13,096 bases of DNA from an uncultured bacterium. GTDB lineage: Bacteria; Patescibacteriota; Minisyncoccia; Phycocordibacterales; CAIZIN01. A program made the translations under genes and the position numbers. The stretch covers positions 1-13,096 of the forward strand of contig CAIZIN010000107.1 in the NCBI GenBank assembly GCA_903933085.1, given 5' to 3'. Of this stretch, positions 1 to 5,054 are shown one piece after another (the first letter of the stretch is position 1; the number at the start of each line of letters is the position of its first letter). The notes under the pieces were generated by a model. It searched no databases. It had not been told where the DNA came from and was given only the letters and a program-made list of their open reading frames with translations.

Positions 1-46
1 ATTATTTTAAAATTAAAAATTTGTGCTTAAAAATTCTTAAACAACC

Positions 47-1336
47 ATGAAAACTTTTTTGAAGAACATAATCATATATATACTAACTCTCGAGGCTAAG
101 TTAACGCTTAGAAAGTATAAACCTAAGATTATTGCAGTAACCGGAAATGTAGGAAAGACATCTACAAAGGATGCTATCTATACCTCACTCTGTGATTCAC
201 TTTCGATACGTAAAAATCAAAAAAGTTTTAATAGTGAGATTGGAGTCCCTCTTACTATTTTGGGTTTGGAAAATGCTTGGGGAAATCCTTTGAAGTGGTT
301 ACAGAATATATTAAAAGGTATTTGGGTTATTGTGTGGAAAGAAAAATATCCAGAGTGGTTAGTTCTTGAAATTGGAGCTGACCATCCTGGTGACATCGAA
401 TCAATTACAAAATGGCTCGTACCGAATATAGTTGTTGTAACGCGGATACCTGGGGTGCCTGTTCATGTTGAATATTTTAAAGACAGTAATGCTCTTATGG
501 AAGAAAAAGCCTTTCTGCTTAAGGCTTTACCTGCAGACGGAACTGCTATTTTAAATGCAGATGATGAAAATATTCTTGCTCTCGGTAAATATGTAAAAGG
601 AAATGTTATTCATTATGGTATGGAAAATCCAACCACTATACATGCTGATAGTTATGGACTTATGTATGAAGGTGATTATTTGGCAGGTATGAAGTTTAGA
701 ATATTGTATGATTCAAATATTATCCCAGTTGTACTAAAAGGTGTTGTGGGTGTACAGCATGTGTATCCTGTACTTGCTTCTGCTTGTGTTGGATTAGCTC
801 TTAAGGTTCCGCTTGTAAAACTCACAGAGTCATTCTCTCGACATGAATATCCAAGAGGGCGAATGAACGTACTTAGAGGTGTTGGTGATACTGTTATTAT
901 TGACGATACATATAACTCATCGCCGGTTGCTTTGGAATTTGCACTAAAAACATTGAAAGGGGTTTTATCAAAGGGGAGAAAAATTGCGGTACTTGGAGAT
1001 ATGCTTGAATTAGGTTCTTATTCCTCTAATGCACACAAAGAATGTGGAAGGCTTGTTGCCGATTGTGCCAATGTTCTTCTGACTGTGGGTGTACGAGCAA
1101 GAGATTTCAAAGAGTCGGCTTTAGAAGTTGGCTTACCTGAGACATCTGCGTGGTCGTTTTCGACTTCATCTGAGGCTGGGGAATTTTTAATGGATTTTAT
1201 AAAAGAAGGTGACGTGATTTTAGTGAAAGGTTCTCAGAGTATGAGAATGGAAAAAGCTGTTGCTGTAATTTTGGAGGATAAAGAAAATATTGAAAAACTT
1301 TTAGTGAGACAGGAATCTGATTGGAAGAATAGATAA
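47..1336 (+). CDS. murF: MurF-type Mur ligase (UDP-MurNAc-tripeptide--D-Ala-D-Ala ligase)
   Basis: ATP-dependent ligase that would add D-Ala-D-Ala to the UDP-MurNAc tripeptide in the cytoplasmic stage of peptidoglycan synthesis. Seen in the 429-residue protein: P-loop GNVGKTST at 33-40, the MurF-like FNSEIGVPLT at 61-70, LEIGADHPGDI at 107-117, NADD at 170-173, RGRM at 270-273, DDTYNSSP at 286-293 (adenine/ribose side), GDMLELG at 317-323 and a conserved His330. The P-loop lies only about 30 residues from the start, whereas in classical MurF it follows a UDP-MurNAc-binding domain of roughly 100 residues. Here that domain is replaced by a short hydrophobic helix (about 4-14), suggesting membrane association. 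No SD precedes the ATG; the upstream 46 bases are almost pure A/T. A MurF paralogue or MurT/cyanophycin-type ligase is less likely because the DDTYN and GDMLELG blocks are MurF-like. Confidence 0.9.
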   Translation: MKTFLKNIIIYILTLEAKLTLRKYKPKIIAVTGNVGKTSTKDAIYTSLCDSLSIRKNQKSFNSEIGVPLTILGLENAWGNPLKWLQNILKGIWVIVWKEKYPEWLVLEIGADHPGDIESITKWLVPNIVVVTRIPGVPVHVEYFKDSNALMEEKAFLLKALPADGTAILNADDENILALGKYVKGNVIHYGMENPTTIHADSYGLMYEGDYLAGMKFRILYDSNIIPVVLKGVVGVQHVYPVLASACVGLALKVPLVKLTESFSRHEYPRGRMNVLRGVGDTVIIDDTYNSSPVALEFALKTLKGVLSKGRKIAVLGDMLELGSYSSNAHKECGRLVADCANVLLTVGVRARDFKESALEVGLPETSAWSFSTSSEAGEFLMDFIKEGDVILVKGSQSMRMEKAVAVILEDKENIEKLLVRQESDWKNR

Positions 1337-1525
1337 ATAAGTTTGAACTAAAATACTATATGCTGTTTTTTTTGTCATAATTCTAGCTATATTATGCTAT
1401 CTTCCTCTGCCTCTTGGGGGGTTTGGTTTTTAATATTTAAAAGGAGTATAATTAAGTTATTAGAAATAATTTACCTAAGGGACTTTTTGTCACTCAAGGC
1501 GGAAGGTTTGTAGGGTTAAATAATT

Positions 1526-1735
1526 ATGAAAAAGCTACACATGTTTGCGTTCATCCTTTTGGTTGTCGGAGGTTTGAATTGGCTTCTTATTGGTATTTTT
1601 AATTTTGATTTAGTTGCTGTGCTCTTTGGTTCAATGTCATTATTGTCTAGAATTGTCTATGTTCTCGTTGGTGTTTCAGCTGTATTTGAGCTTTTTAATC
1701 ATAAAGATAATTGTAGGCAGTGTTCAAATCTCTAG
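1526..1735 (+). CDS. DUF378 family small membrane protein
   Basis: A 69-residue protein made of two hydrophobic helices (about 5-26 and 40-60) joined by a short turn. The segment GGLNWLLIGIFNFDLVAVLFG (written here as GGLNWLLIG plus FNFDLVAVLFG, residues 16-36) is the signature of the DUF378/YuzA family, whose function is unknown. The C-terminus carries an HKD...CRQC tail with two Cys, probably outside the membrane core. The 189 bases upstream contain a possible -35 (TTGTCA, 1372-1377) and an AAGGAG at 1441-1446 that has no ATG, GTG or TTG at a useful distance. The gene is followed directly by a strong hairpin, so it is probably monocistronic. Confidence 0.8.
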   Translation: MKKLHMFAFILLVVGGLNWLLIGIFNFDLVAVLFGSMSLLSRIVYVLVGVSAVFELFNHKDNCRQCSNL

Positions 1736-1752
1736 TTATTTATAGGTTTTTT

Positions 1753-1807
1753 TAACAAAACATCCCATCTATTTAATTTTAAGTTATTAAGATGGGATGT
1801 TTTGTTA
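1753..1807 (+). terminator. hairpin terminator after the DUF378 gene
   Basis: An 18-base perfect inverted repeat (arms 1753-1770 and 1790-1807, core CATCCCATCT / AGATGGGATG) with a 19-base AT-rich loop. The descending arm ends in TTTTGTT, and T-rich DNA (GGTTTTTTTAA, read on the other strand as an A/T tract) flanks the left arm. It sits 18 bases after the stop codon. It could work in both directions, although no minus-strand gene reads into it here. Confidence 0.8.
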
Positions 1808-1856
1808 TAAGTAATTGCATTGACCAAATTGAAAAAGATGTTAATCTATACCGCGG

Positions 1857-1885
1857 AGGTCATTTTTTAGACCGTAAATTAGAAT
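1857..1885 (+). promoter_or_regulatory. possible promoter of the PurH-like gene
   Basis: TAGAAT (1880-1885) matches a -10 box at 5 of 6 positions and would give a leader of about 14 bases before the ATG at 1906. The matching -35 position (1857-1862) is weak. A TTGACC at 1820-1825 is a better -35 but has only a poor -10 (TAATCT) at 16 bases spacing. There is no SD before 1906. Confidence 0.35.
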
Positions 1886-1905
1886 CAATTCCATAGAACA
1901 AACAA

Positions 1906-2529
1906 ATGAACACTAGTACAAATATGAATGGTAAGTCAATACAACCCGGAAACAAAAGAATGCTCCTGCTTCAAGTTGGAGAAGAAGGAGTTGAAGTATT
2001 TGCTCCTCTCGCCAAAAAAGGCTGGGTGATCATTGCCGATGACAAGTCGGCAAGATTTCTCAGAAAGCTTGGTGTTGAATATCTTTCGGTTGAACAAATT
2101 GCGGGAGGTTTTGATGCTTTTTCTTTGAATTTGTTGAGTTCTCGTCTTCTGGCGGGAATTCTCACAAGTAGAGATGACGAAGTGGCGATGAGATCTCTTT
2201 TCAACAAAGGTCTTGATAAGATCGATATGATTGTGGTGTCTTTACCCATGGGAGGGGATCCTATGGTTGAAGGCGGTAACAGCACGCTCCATTCACTCGT
2301 ATTGGCTGCTACACAGAATATCATTGGAGTCACTATTGTAATCGATTCGGAGGATTATCGTGATGTTGTGAAAGAAATTCTGTCTTCTGGAGAAAACAGT
2401 TTCGAAACCAGAACAAATTTGGGGGTCAAGGTTTTTTATCAACTCTCAAGCCATTACTTTTCTTTGGCGAATGTCGCAAAATTCCAATTGGAGCGAGGTC
2501 AACCAGTTTTTTCTCCCTCGGTTCAGTAA
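1906..2529 (+). CDS. stand-alone PurH N-terminal (IMP cyclohydrolase/MGS-like) domain protein, catalytically degenerate
   Basis: 207 residues that can be followed along the N-terminal IMP cyclohydrolase domain of bifunctional PurH. RMLLLQVGEEGVEVFAPLA (18-36) corresponds to the family's opening LLSVSDKxGxxxFAxxL strand and helix, then ADDKSARFLRKLGV (44-57) to the STGGTAxxLxxxG segment, AGILTSRDD (83-91) to HGGILxRR, KIDMIVVSL (105-113) to PIDMVVVNL, VIDSEDY (145-151) and ETRTNLGVKVF (167-177) to TRxxLAxKAF. The residues known to matter in PurH are absent: the Lys/His-rich RVKTLHPKVH block is here LNLLSSRLL (74-82), NLYPF is SLPMGG, and the AAKNH lysine is AATQN (134-138). The C-terminal AICAR transformylase domain is missing altogether. 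I infer a binding or regulatory role for the MGS-like fold rather than IMP synthesis. The gene is isolated between two terminators. Confidence 0.75.
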   Translation: MNTSTNMNGKSIQPGNKRMLLLQVGEEGVEVFAPLAKKGWVIIADDKSARFLRKLGVEYLSVEQIAGGFDAFSLNLLSSRLLAGILTSRDDEVAMRSLFNKGLDKIDMIVVSLPMGGDPMVEGGNSTLHSLVLAATQNIIGVTIVIDSEDYRDVVKEILSSGENSFETRTNLGVKVFYQLSSHYFSLANVAKFQLERGQPVFSPSVQ

Positions 2530-2571
2530 GGTTTTCCATCGATGCTATTGAATAATGTTTCAAAACCAAAG

Positions 2572-2603
2572 TACCAATAAATTTATTTGTTGGTATTTTT
2601 TTT
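2572..2603 (+). terminator. Rho-independent terminator after the PurH-like gene
   Basis: TACCAATAAA pairs with TATTTGTTGGTA's last ten bases (arms 2572-2581 and 2586-2595, one G-U pair, 4-base loop) and is followed by an uninterrupted run of T (2595-2603). It begins 43 bases after the stop. The opposite strand has no T-run after the hairpin, so it serves only the plus-strand gene. Confidence 0.85.
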
Positions 2604-2697
2604 ATTTGTGACCTCAAAGCGTGGCTTTCAGAACTTACTAAACAGAGGGATTGTATCGTATCTGTCATTCAAACTCTTGAGCTCATAACAGCGTAGC

Positions 2698-3429
2698 CTA
2701 TGACTTTGCTGTATTTTGATACTTACTTTTTAGACCTTCAAGGTAATTATTCAACTTTTCCATAAATACACCTTGTTCTTCTTTTGACACGTCCTTTTGT
2801 TTCCTCAACATAAGAGCTGAATGTATGATATGGTTTTCATCCTCAATCGAGTTTGCGAGTTTCTGCCAAGAATAATCTGGTACTATACCTCGTGCTCGTA
2901 GTTCACGCTCGGTTAGCCACATAACTTGCTTTACTATTTCATTGAACTTGAATGTTCCTTTCTCAAAATCTGGTAGAAAACTCTTTTCAAAAGCTGACAT
3001 AAGAGCCATTAAGTCTTTAACATCTGTACGAGTAAATAACTGTCCTTCTGGTTTTGCACCGTATAAAATTGGAAGTTGGTCCAAATGCTTTACAAAAGCA
3101 CTAATAGTCGTTGAATTTTTTGTTCTATTTAATGACCATTTACCTGTTTGTAATTCTTCTAGTGTGTAGGCGACAATCTGAAATGGTGGTTCAGTGGTAT
3201 CTCCAAATTTTTCGGTTAGTTCATATACAGCAGGAAGATACTCATCACTTTTCAAAATAACGACGACATCAACATCACTATCTGGCTGTAACTCGTCTTG
3301 AACGTAGCTTCCTTTTACATAAATAGATGCTATCTCTTCGTTAGGGATAGATTTAAGAATAATCTCTTTTGCTTTTGATAAAGAAATATTTGCTTGCTCT
3401 TTTATATTTGATTGTTTATGTTCTTCCAT
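2698..3429 (-). CDS. nucleotidyltransferase-fold protein (aminoglycoside-adenylyltransferase-like)
   Basis: Reads as a 243-residue protein from the ATG at 3429. The nucleotidyltransferase signature GSYVQDELQPDSDVDVVVIL lies at 40-59 in that numbering: Gly40-Ser41, then Asp52 and Asp54 as the metal-binding pair. The rest (about 95-243) is mostly helical, like the helical C-terminal domains of AadA/KNTase and minimal NTase-HEPN families. It probably transfers an NMP group to a small molecule or protein; the substrate cannot be read from the sequence. An in-frame GTG at 3462 would add 11 residues, but the promoter's TATAAT lies inside that extension, so I prefer the ATG. No HEPN partner or toxin-antitoxin mate is adjacent. 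It converges on the PurH-like gene. Confidence 0.78.
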   Translation of the reverse strand: MEEHKQSNIKEQANISLSKAKEIILKSIPNEEIASIYVKGSYVQDELQPDSDVDVVVILKSDEYLPAVYELTEKFGDTTEPPFQIVAYTLEELQTGKWSLNRTKNSTTISAFVKHLDQLPILYGAKPEGQLFTRTDVKDLMALMSAFEKSFLPDFEKGTFKFNEIVKQVMWLTERELRARGIVPDYSWQKLANSIEDENHIIHSALMLRKQKDVSKEEQGVFMEKLNNYLEGLKSKYQNTAKS

Positions 3430-3436
3430 GTCTTCT

Positions 3437-3464
3437 ATTATATACAATAATGCGTGAGCCACAA
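3437..3464 (-). promoter_or_regulatory. promoter of the nucleotidyltransferase gene
   Basis: On the minus strand: TTGTGG (3464-3459), 16-base spacer, perfect TATAAT (3442-3437), then 7 bases (AGAAGAC) to the ATG at 3429. Transcription should start within a base or two of the start codon. This decides the start: the upstream GTG at 3462 would not be transcribed from this promoter. Confidence 0.65.
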
Positions 3465-3465
3465 T

Positions 3466-3491
3466 AATTTGTTTGTCGTCACAAACAAATT
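3466..3491. repeat. perfect 11-base inverted repeat upstream of the nucleotidyltransferase promoter
   Basis: AATTTGTTTGT - CGTC - ACAAACAAATT. It starts two bases beyond the -35 box of the minus-strand promoter, a position suited to an activator/repressor site. It may equally be the first of the hairpins in the structured tract that continues to the tRNA gene. It has no T-run of terminator type in either direction. Confidence 0.7.
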
Positions 3492-3511
3492 TTCCAGCCC
3501 CGGACTCAGCT

Positions 3512-3529
3512 ATCCTGTTGATACAGGAT
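3512..3529. repeat. 7-base perfect inverted repeat
   Basis: ATCCTGT - TGAT - ACAGGAT, second hairpin of the structured tract. The flanking bases (CCCCGGACTCAGC... and ...TATGCCTCC) are more GC-rich than the surroundings and resemble structured RNA, but I could not fold them into a tRNA or another known RNA. Confidence 0.55.
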
Positions 3530-3542
3530 TATGCCTCCATCT

Positions 3543-3592
3543 TCACCACGTAGCAAAAAATCCCAAGCAGTTGGGATTTTTTGTCGTGGTGA
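3543..3592. terminator. long bidirectional terminator-like hairpin
   Basis: Outer stem TCACCACG / CGTGGTGA (3543-3550, 3585-3592), a small asymmetric internal loop, and inner stem CAAAAAATCCCAA / TTGGGATTTTTTG (3554-3566, 3571-3583) closed by GCAG. The A6/T6 tracts at the base of a GC-rich tip give a terminator shape on both strands. On the minus strand it directly follows a second copy of the tRNA-Glu 3' end, as the real terminator follows the real tRNA, so it may be a relic of a duplicated tRNA unit. Confidence 0.7.
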
Positions 3593-3605
3593 CTCTACGA
3601 GGAAT
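3589..3605 (-). other. extra partial copy of the tRNA-Glu 3' end
   Basis: GTGACTCTACGAGGAAT matches 16 of 17 bases of the tRNA-Glu gene's 3' end region at 3762-3778, in the same orientation. The bases beyond it (3606-3662) do not form a tRNA: no matching 5' acceptor strand and no T-loop consensus. Such short tRNA 3'-end copies are typical scars of integration at a tRNA gene (attL/attR) or of decayed duplication; no integrase gene is in the window. Confidence 0.6.
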
Positions 3606-3670
3606 ATCTCTCCTTACAGGAGCTGTACACCTTTCGTATTTTTTCAAATGAGTACATTCTCAAAAATATA

Positions 3671-3741
3671 CTCAAGGTCTTCGATTCCCCGACGTAAGCA
3701 AAACTCTTTGCTTACTTAGAGTCACAAATTAAAAGGACTGC
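3671..3741 (+). other. inverted, interrupted copy of the tRNA-Glu 3' half
   Basis: On the plus strand, CTCAAGG (3671-3677, anticodon-loop side) is followed after a short gap by TTCGATTCCCCG (3680-3691, T-loop and T-stem of the tRNA). A 25-base insertion follows, then TAGAGTCA (3717-3724, acceptor 3' strand) and the tRNA's downstream sequence up to 3741. The actual tRNA-Glu reads the same elements on the minus strand at 3763-3807. The whole is an imperfect giant palindrome: arms of 37 matching bases (one G-U) once the insertion is removed. It is not a functional tRNA: the 5' half and a third of the T arm are missing. Confidence 0.7.
3692..3716. repeat. 25-base hairpin insertion inside the inverted tRNA copy
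   Basis: Between the T-stem (ending 3691) and the acceptor strand (from 3717) of the inverted tRNA copy lie 25 bases consisting almost entirely of a perfect hairpin: GTAAGCAAA (3694-3702), ACTC, TTTGCTTAC (3707-3715). No similar element is obvious elsewhere in the window. It looks like an insertion into the T-stem/acceptor boundary. Confidence 0.7.
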
Positions 3742-3770
3742 TTTCGCAGTCTTTTTAATTTGTGACTCTA
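3717..3770 (-). terminator. terminator of tRNA-Glu, extended into a 25-base palindrome
   Basis: On the minus strand the tRNA is followed by GACTGC-GAAA-GCAGTC and then CCTTTT, a compact terminator with a GAAA tetraloop. The pairing continues far past what is needed: arms 3717-3741 and 3746-3770 are complementary over 25 bases with one G-U, and the outer part of the right arm is the tRNA's own acceptor 3' strand (TAGAGTCA). Read-through transcripts could therefore fold the acceptor end away from the tRNA. Confidence 0.8.
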
Positions 3771-3834
3771 CGGGGAATCGAACCCCGATTTGTGCCTTGA
3801 GAAGGCGCCGTCCTAACCGTTAGACGATAGAGCC
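3763..3834 (-). tRNA. tRNA-Glu (anticodon CTC)
   Basis: Folds as a standard cloverleaf of 72 bases on the minus strand. Acceptor GGCTCTA / TAGAGTC with one G-U; D stem GTCT / GGAC with the AACGGTTA loop typical of tRNA-Glu; anticodon stem GGCGCC region with loop TTCTCAA, so anticodon CTC reading GAG; T arm CGGGG-TTCGATT-CCCCG; discriminator A. No CCA is encoded. One C-A mismatch is present in the anticodon stem (positions 28-42). The D-arm GTCTAACGGTTAGGAC is characteristic of Glu isoacceptors. It has its own promoter and terminator. Confidence 0.93.
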
Positions 3835-3856
3835 AAATACGTAAATAACAAGCAAA

Positions 3857-3884
3857 ATAATAGCATAATAATGAACAATATCAA
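3857..3884 (-). promoter_or_regulatory. promoter of tRNA-Glu
   Basis: Minus strand: TTGATA (3884-3879), 16-base spacer, TATTAT (3862-3857), each 5 of 6 to consensus, placing transcription start about 15 bases before the mature tRNA 5' end at 3834. Confidence 0.6.
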
Positions 3885-3906
3885 GCAAATCCGGTAATAT
3901 AGATCA

Positions 3907-3934
3907 TTGACATATATTATGAACACTATAATAT
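3907..3934 (+). promoter_or_regulatory. promoter of the zinc-ribbon-like gene
   Basis: A perfect TTGACA at 3907-3912 is followed by TATAATAT (3927-3934). The perfect TATAAT lies at only 14 bases spacing; the overlapping TAATAT (3929-3934) gives 16. It is divergent from the tRNA promoter, with the -35 boxes 22 bases apart. Confidence 0.6.
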
Positions 3935-3943
3935 CGTACTCAG

Positions 3944-3949
3944 AAGGAG
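3944..3949 (+). promoter_or_regulatory. strong Shine-Dalgarno site
   Basis: AAGGAG within AGAAGGAGA, 6 bases before the ATG at 3956. It is unusual here because most other genes in the window have no recognisable SD. Confidence 0.75.
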
Positions 3950-3955
3950 ATAATT

Positions 3956-4360
3956 ATGGCAAATGGAGAATTATGCAAACATTGTGGTTGGCAAGAATCT
4001 GATCATCTTGAAATAAATCTGCATCGATGTGATGCTAATCATAGCCGCCTTCCTGGCTTTAGAAGGTCATTGATAGGCTGTGGTGGATTTGTTTCGTCTG
4101 TAAAGAAAAAGAAGATGACAAAGAAGGATCATGAAGCTGAAGCTTTCTATCTTGAAGCAATGGAAAAGCAGGGTGAATTCCGTTTTGCGTGGGGTAATTA
4201 CTCATCGACAATGCGACAGTGGTATTTCGATAAAAAGATTCGAGAATTCGATCGTGAAATCAGAAGTTCGCGCTTAGATAAAAATGAAACTTCAGCAAGA
4301 GCAAGGAAAGAAGCTTACCTTGAAGAGTGTCGAAGCTCGAATGGAATTTGGATCGGTTAA
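3956..4360 (+). CDS. small hypothetical protein with N-terminal CxxC zinc-ribbon-like motif
   Basis: 134 residues, no family I can name. The N-terminus has C7-x2-C10 followed by GWQESDH, then His23, Cys25, His29 and Cys42, a layout that could bind one zinc ion. The middle (about 50-58) is a run of lysines. The C-terminal half (60-128) is charged and predicted helical, with many Arg/Glu/Lys and aromatic residues, as in nucleic-acid- or ribosome-associated proteins. It has its own consensus-like promoter, a strong SD and a terminator directly after the stop, so it is a monocistronic, probably well-expressed gene. The different initiation signal compared with its neighbours may reflect a different origin or expression level. 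Confidence 0.7.
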   Translation: MANGELCKHCGWQESDHLEINLHRCDANHSRLPGFRRSLIGCGGFVSSVKKKKMTKKDHEAEAFYLEAMEKQGEFRFAWGNYSSTMRQWYFDKKIREFDREIRSSRLDKNETSARARKEAYLEECRSSNGIWIG

Positions 4361-4394
4361 GCCGCAGATTACGAAAGTGAAAAGCGGTTTTTTT
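4359..4394 (+). terminator. terminator overlapping the stop of the zinc-ribbon-like gene
   Basis: AAGCCGC (from 4359, inside the TAA stop) pairs with GCGGTTT (4384-4390), with an inner TTAC-GAAA-GTGA hairpin, and runs into seven T (4388-4394). Confidence 0.75.
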
Positions 4395-4411
4395 ATATTT
4401 TTAAATAATGT

Positions 4412-4417
4412 TACAAT
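4412..4417 (+). promoter_or_regulatory. -10 box of the exonuclease gene (leaderless)
   Basis: TACAAT ends 6 bases before the ATG at 4424, so the expected start of transcription falls on the start codon itself. The -35 position falls in the T-run of the preceding terminator and is not recognisable. No SD is present. Confidence 0.5.
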
Positions 4418-4423
4418 TCATAT

Positions 4424-5014
4424 ATGATTGTTGTAGATGTAGAAATGAGTGGAGTAAATCCAGACAAGAACTCAATTGTTTCAATTGGGGCTATTGATTT
4501 TGATACACCTACTCGAAGATTTTATGAAGAATGCAGAGTTTGGGATGGAGCACATATTTCAGATGAAGCACTTGCTGTGAATGGGTATACGAAAGATGAG
4601 CTTTTGGATACAACAAAACAAACTCCTGAAGAATTAATTAAAAATTTTATTACATGGTCTCGAGAGTGTGGAGAACATACTTTGATGGGTCAAAATCCCG
4701 GAACGGATTTGTGGTTTATGGAAAATACAGCACTTAGGTATCATATGGAATGGTCTTTTGCACACAGGTCTTTGGATTTACATACAGTTTGTGTAATGCA
4801 TATGATACAGCGGGGGATTGAACTACCTACCTCTAATAATAGAAGTGATATCAATTCTGATTTTATTATGAAATATGTAGGTATCCCTACAGAGCCAAAA
4901 CCCCATATTGCTATTAATGGTGCGATTTATGAGGCTGAAGCATTTAGCCGGCTTTTGTATGGGAAGAACCTTTTGGAGGAATTCAAAAGTTATCCAATAG
5001 TAGATAACTTTTGA
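4424..5014 (+). CDS. DEDDh-family 3'-5' exonuclease-like protein
   Basis: 196 residues with the RNase T/DNA polymerase III epsilon fold. Motif I is VDVEMSG with Asp5 and Glu7, motif II is QNPGTDLWF with Asp95, and motif III is HIAINGAIYEAE beginning at His161. In the family motif III is H-x4-D; here the residue at that place is Gly166, so three acidic ligands and the catalytic His are present but the last Asp is not seen (Glu170 is the nearest acidic residue). It should degrade single-stranded DNA or small RNAs in the 3'-5' direction if a neighbouring residue substitutes; otherwise it may only bind. The stop TGA abuts the left inverted repeat of the downstream cassette, so the 3' end may have been shaped by that insertion. 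Confidence 0.8.
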   Translation: MIVVDVEMSGVNPDKNSIVSIGAIDFDTPTRRFYEECRVWDGAHISDEALAVNGYTKDELLDTTKQTPEELIKNFITWSRECGEHTLMGQNPGTDLWFMENTALRYHMEWSFAHRSLDLHTVCVMHMIQRGIELPTSNNRSDINSDFIMKYVGIPTEPKPHIAINGAIYEAEAFSRLLYGKNLLEEFKSYPIVDNF

Positions 5015-5050
5015 AAATTCGAAGCACGAAGCACGAAATCCGAAACAAAT
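5015..5050 (+). repeat. left terminal inverted repeat of the cassette
   Basis: Contains a tandem of GCACGAA (5024-5030 and 5031-5037) and shares a 20-base exact core (5031-5050) with the right repeat. It starts AAATTCGAA, as the complement of the right arm does. Confidence 0.75.
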
Positions 5051-5054
5051 TCAA

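Noticed and set aside
1971..2668. Minus-strand frames of 120 and 80 codons over the PurH-like gene
   Set aside because: The plus-strand frame matches a known domain in order; the minus frames have no motifs and one crosses the terminator.
3430..3462. GTG start giving 11 extra residues to the nucleotidyltransferase
   Set aside because: The promoter's TATAAT lies inside this extension, so it would not be transcribed.
3512..3662. A second tRNA gene ending at 3590
   Set aside because: Only the acceptor 3' strand is present; no 5' acceptor partner, D arm or T-loop could be found in the preceding 75 bases of the minus strand.
3454..3719. Two overlapping plus-strand frames (65 and 62 codons) between the nucleotidyltransferase and the tRNA
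   Set aside because: They run through the hairpins and the inverted tRNA copy, have no recognisable protein motif and no start signal; the RNA/DNA structure explains the sequence better.
3461..3762. Integron attC-like sites or a CRISPR array
   Set aside because: The hairpins are not flanked by the GTTRRRY/RYYYAAC core pair, are not a regular direct-repeat series and no integrase or cas gene is present.
5012..5014. UGA recoding as glycine, as in Gracilibacteria
   Set aside because: Read-through of this TGA leads into the inverted repeat with no protein sense, glycines elsewhere use GGN codons, and the other stops are TAA/TAG.
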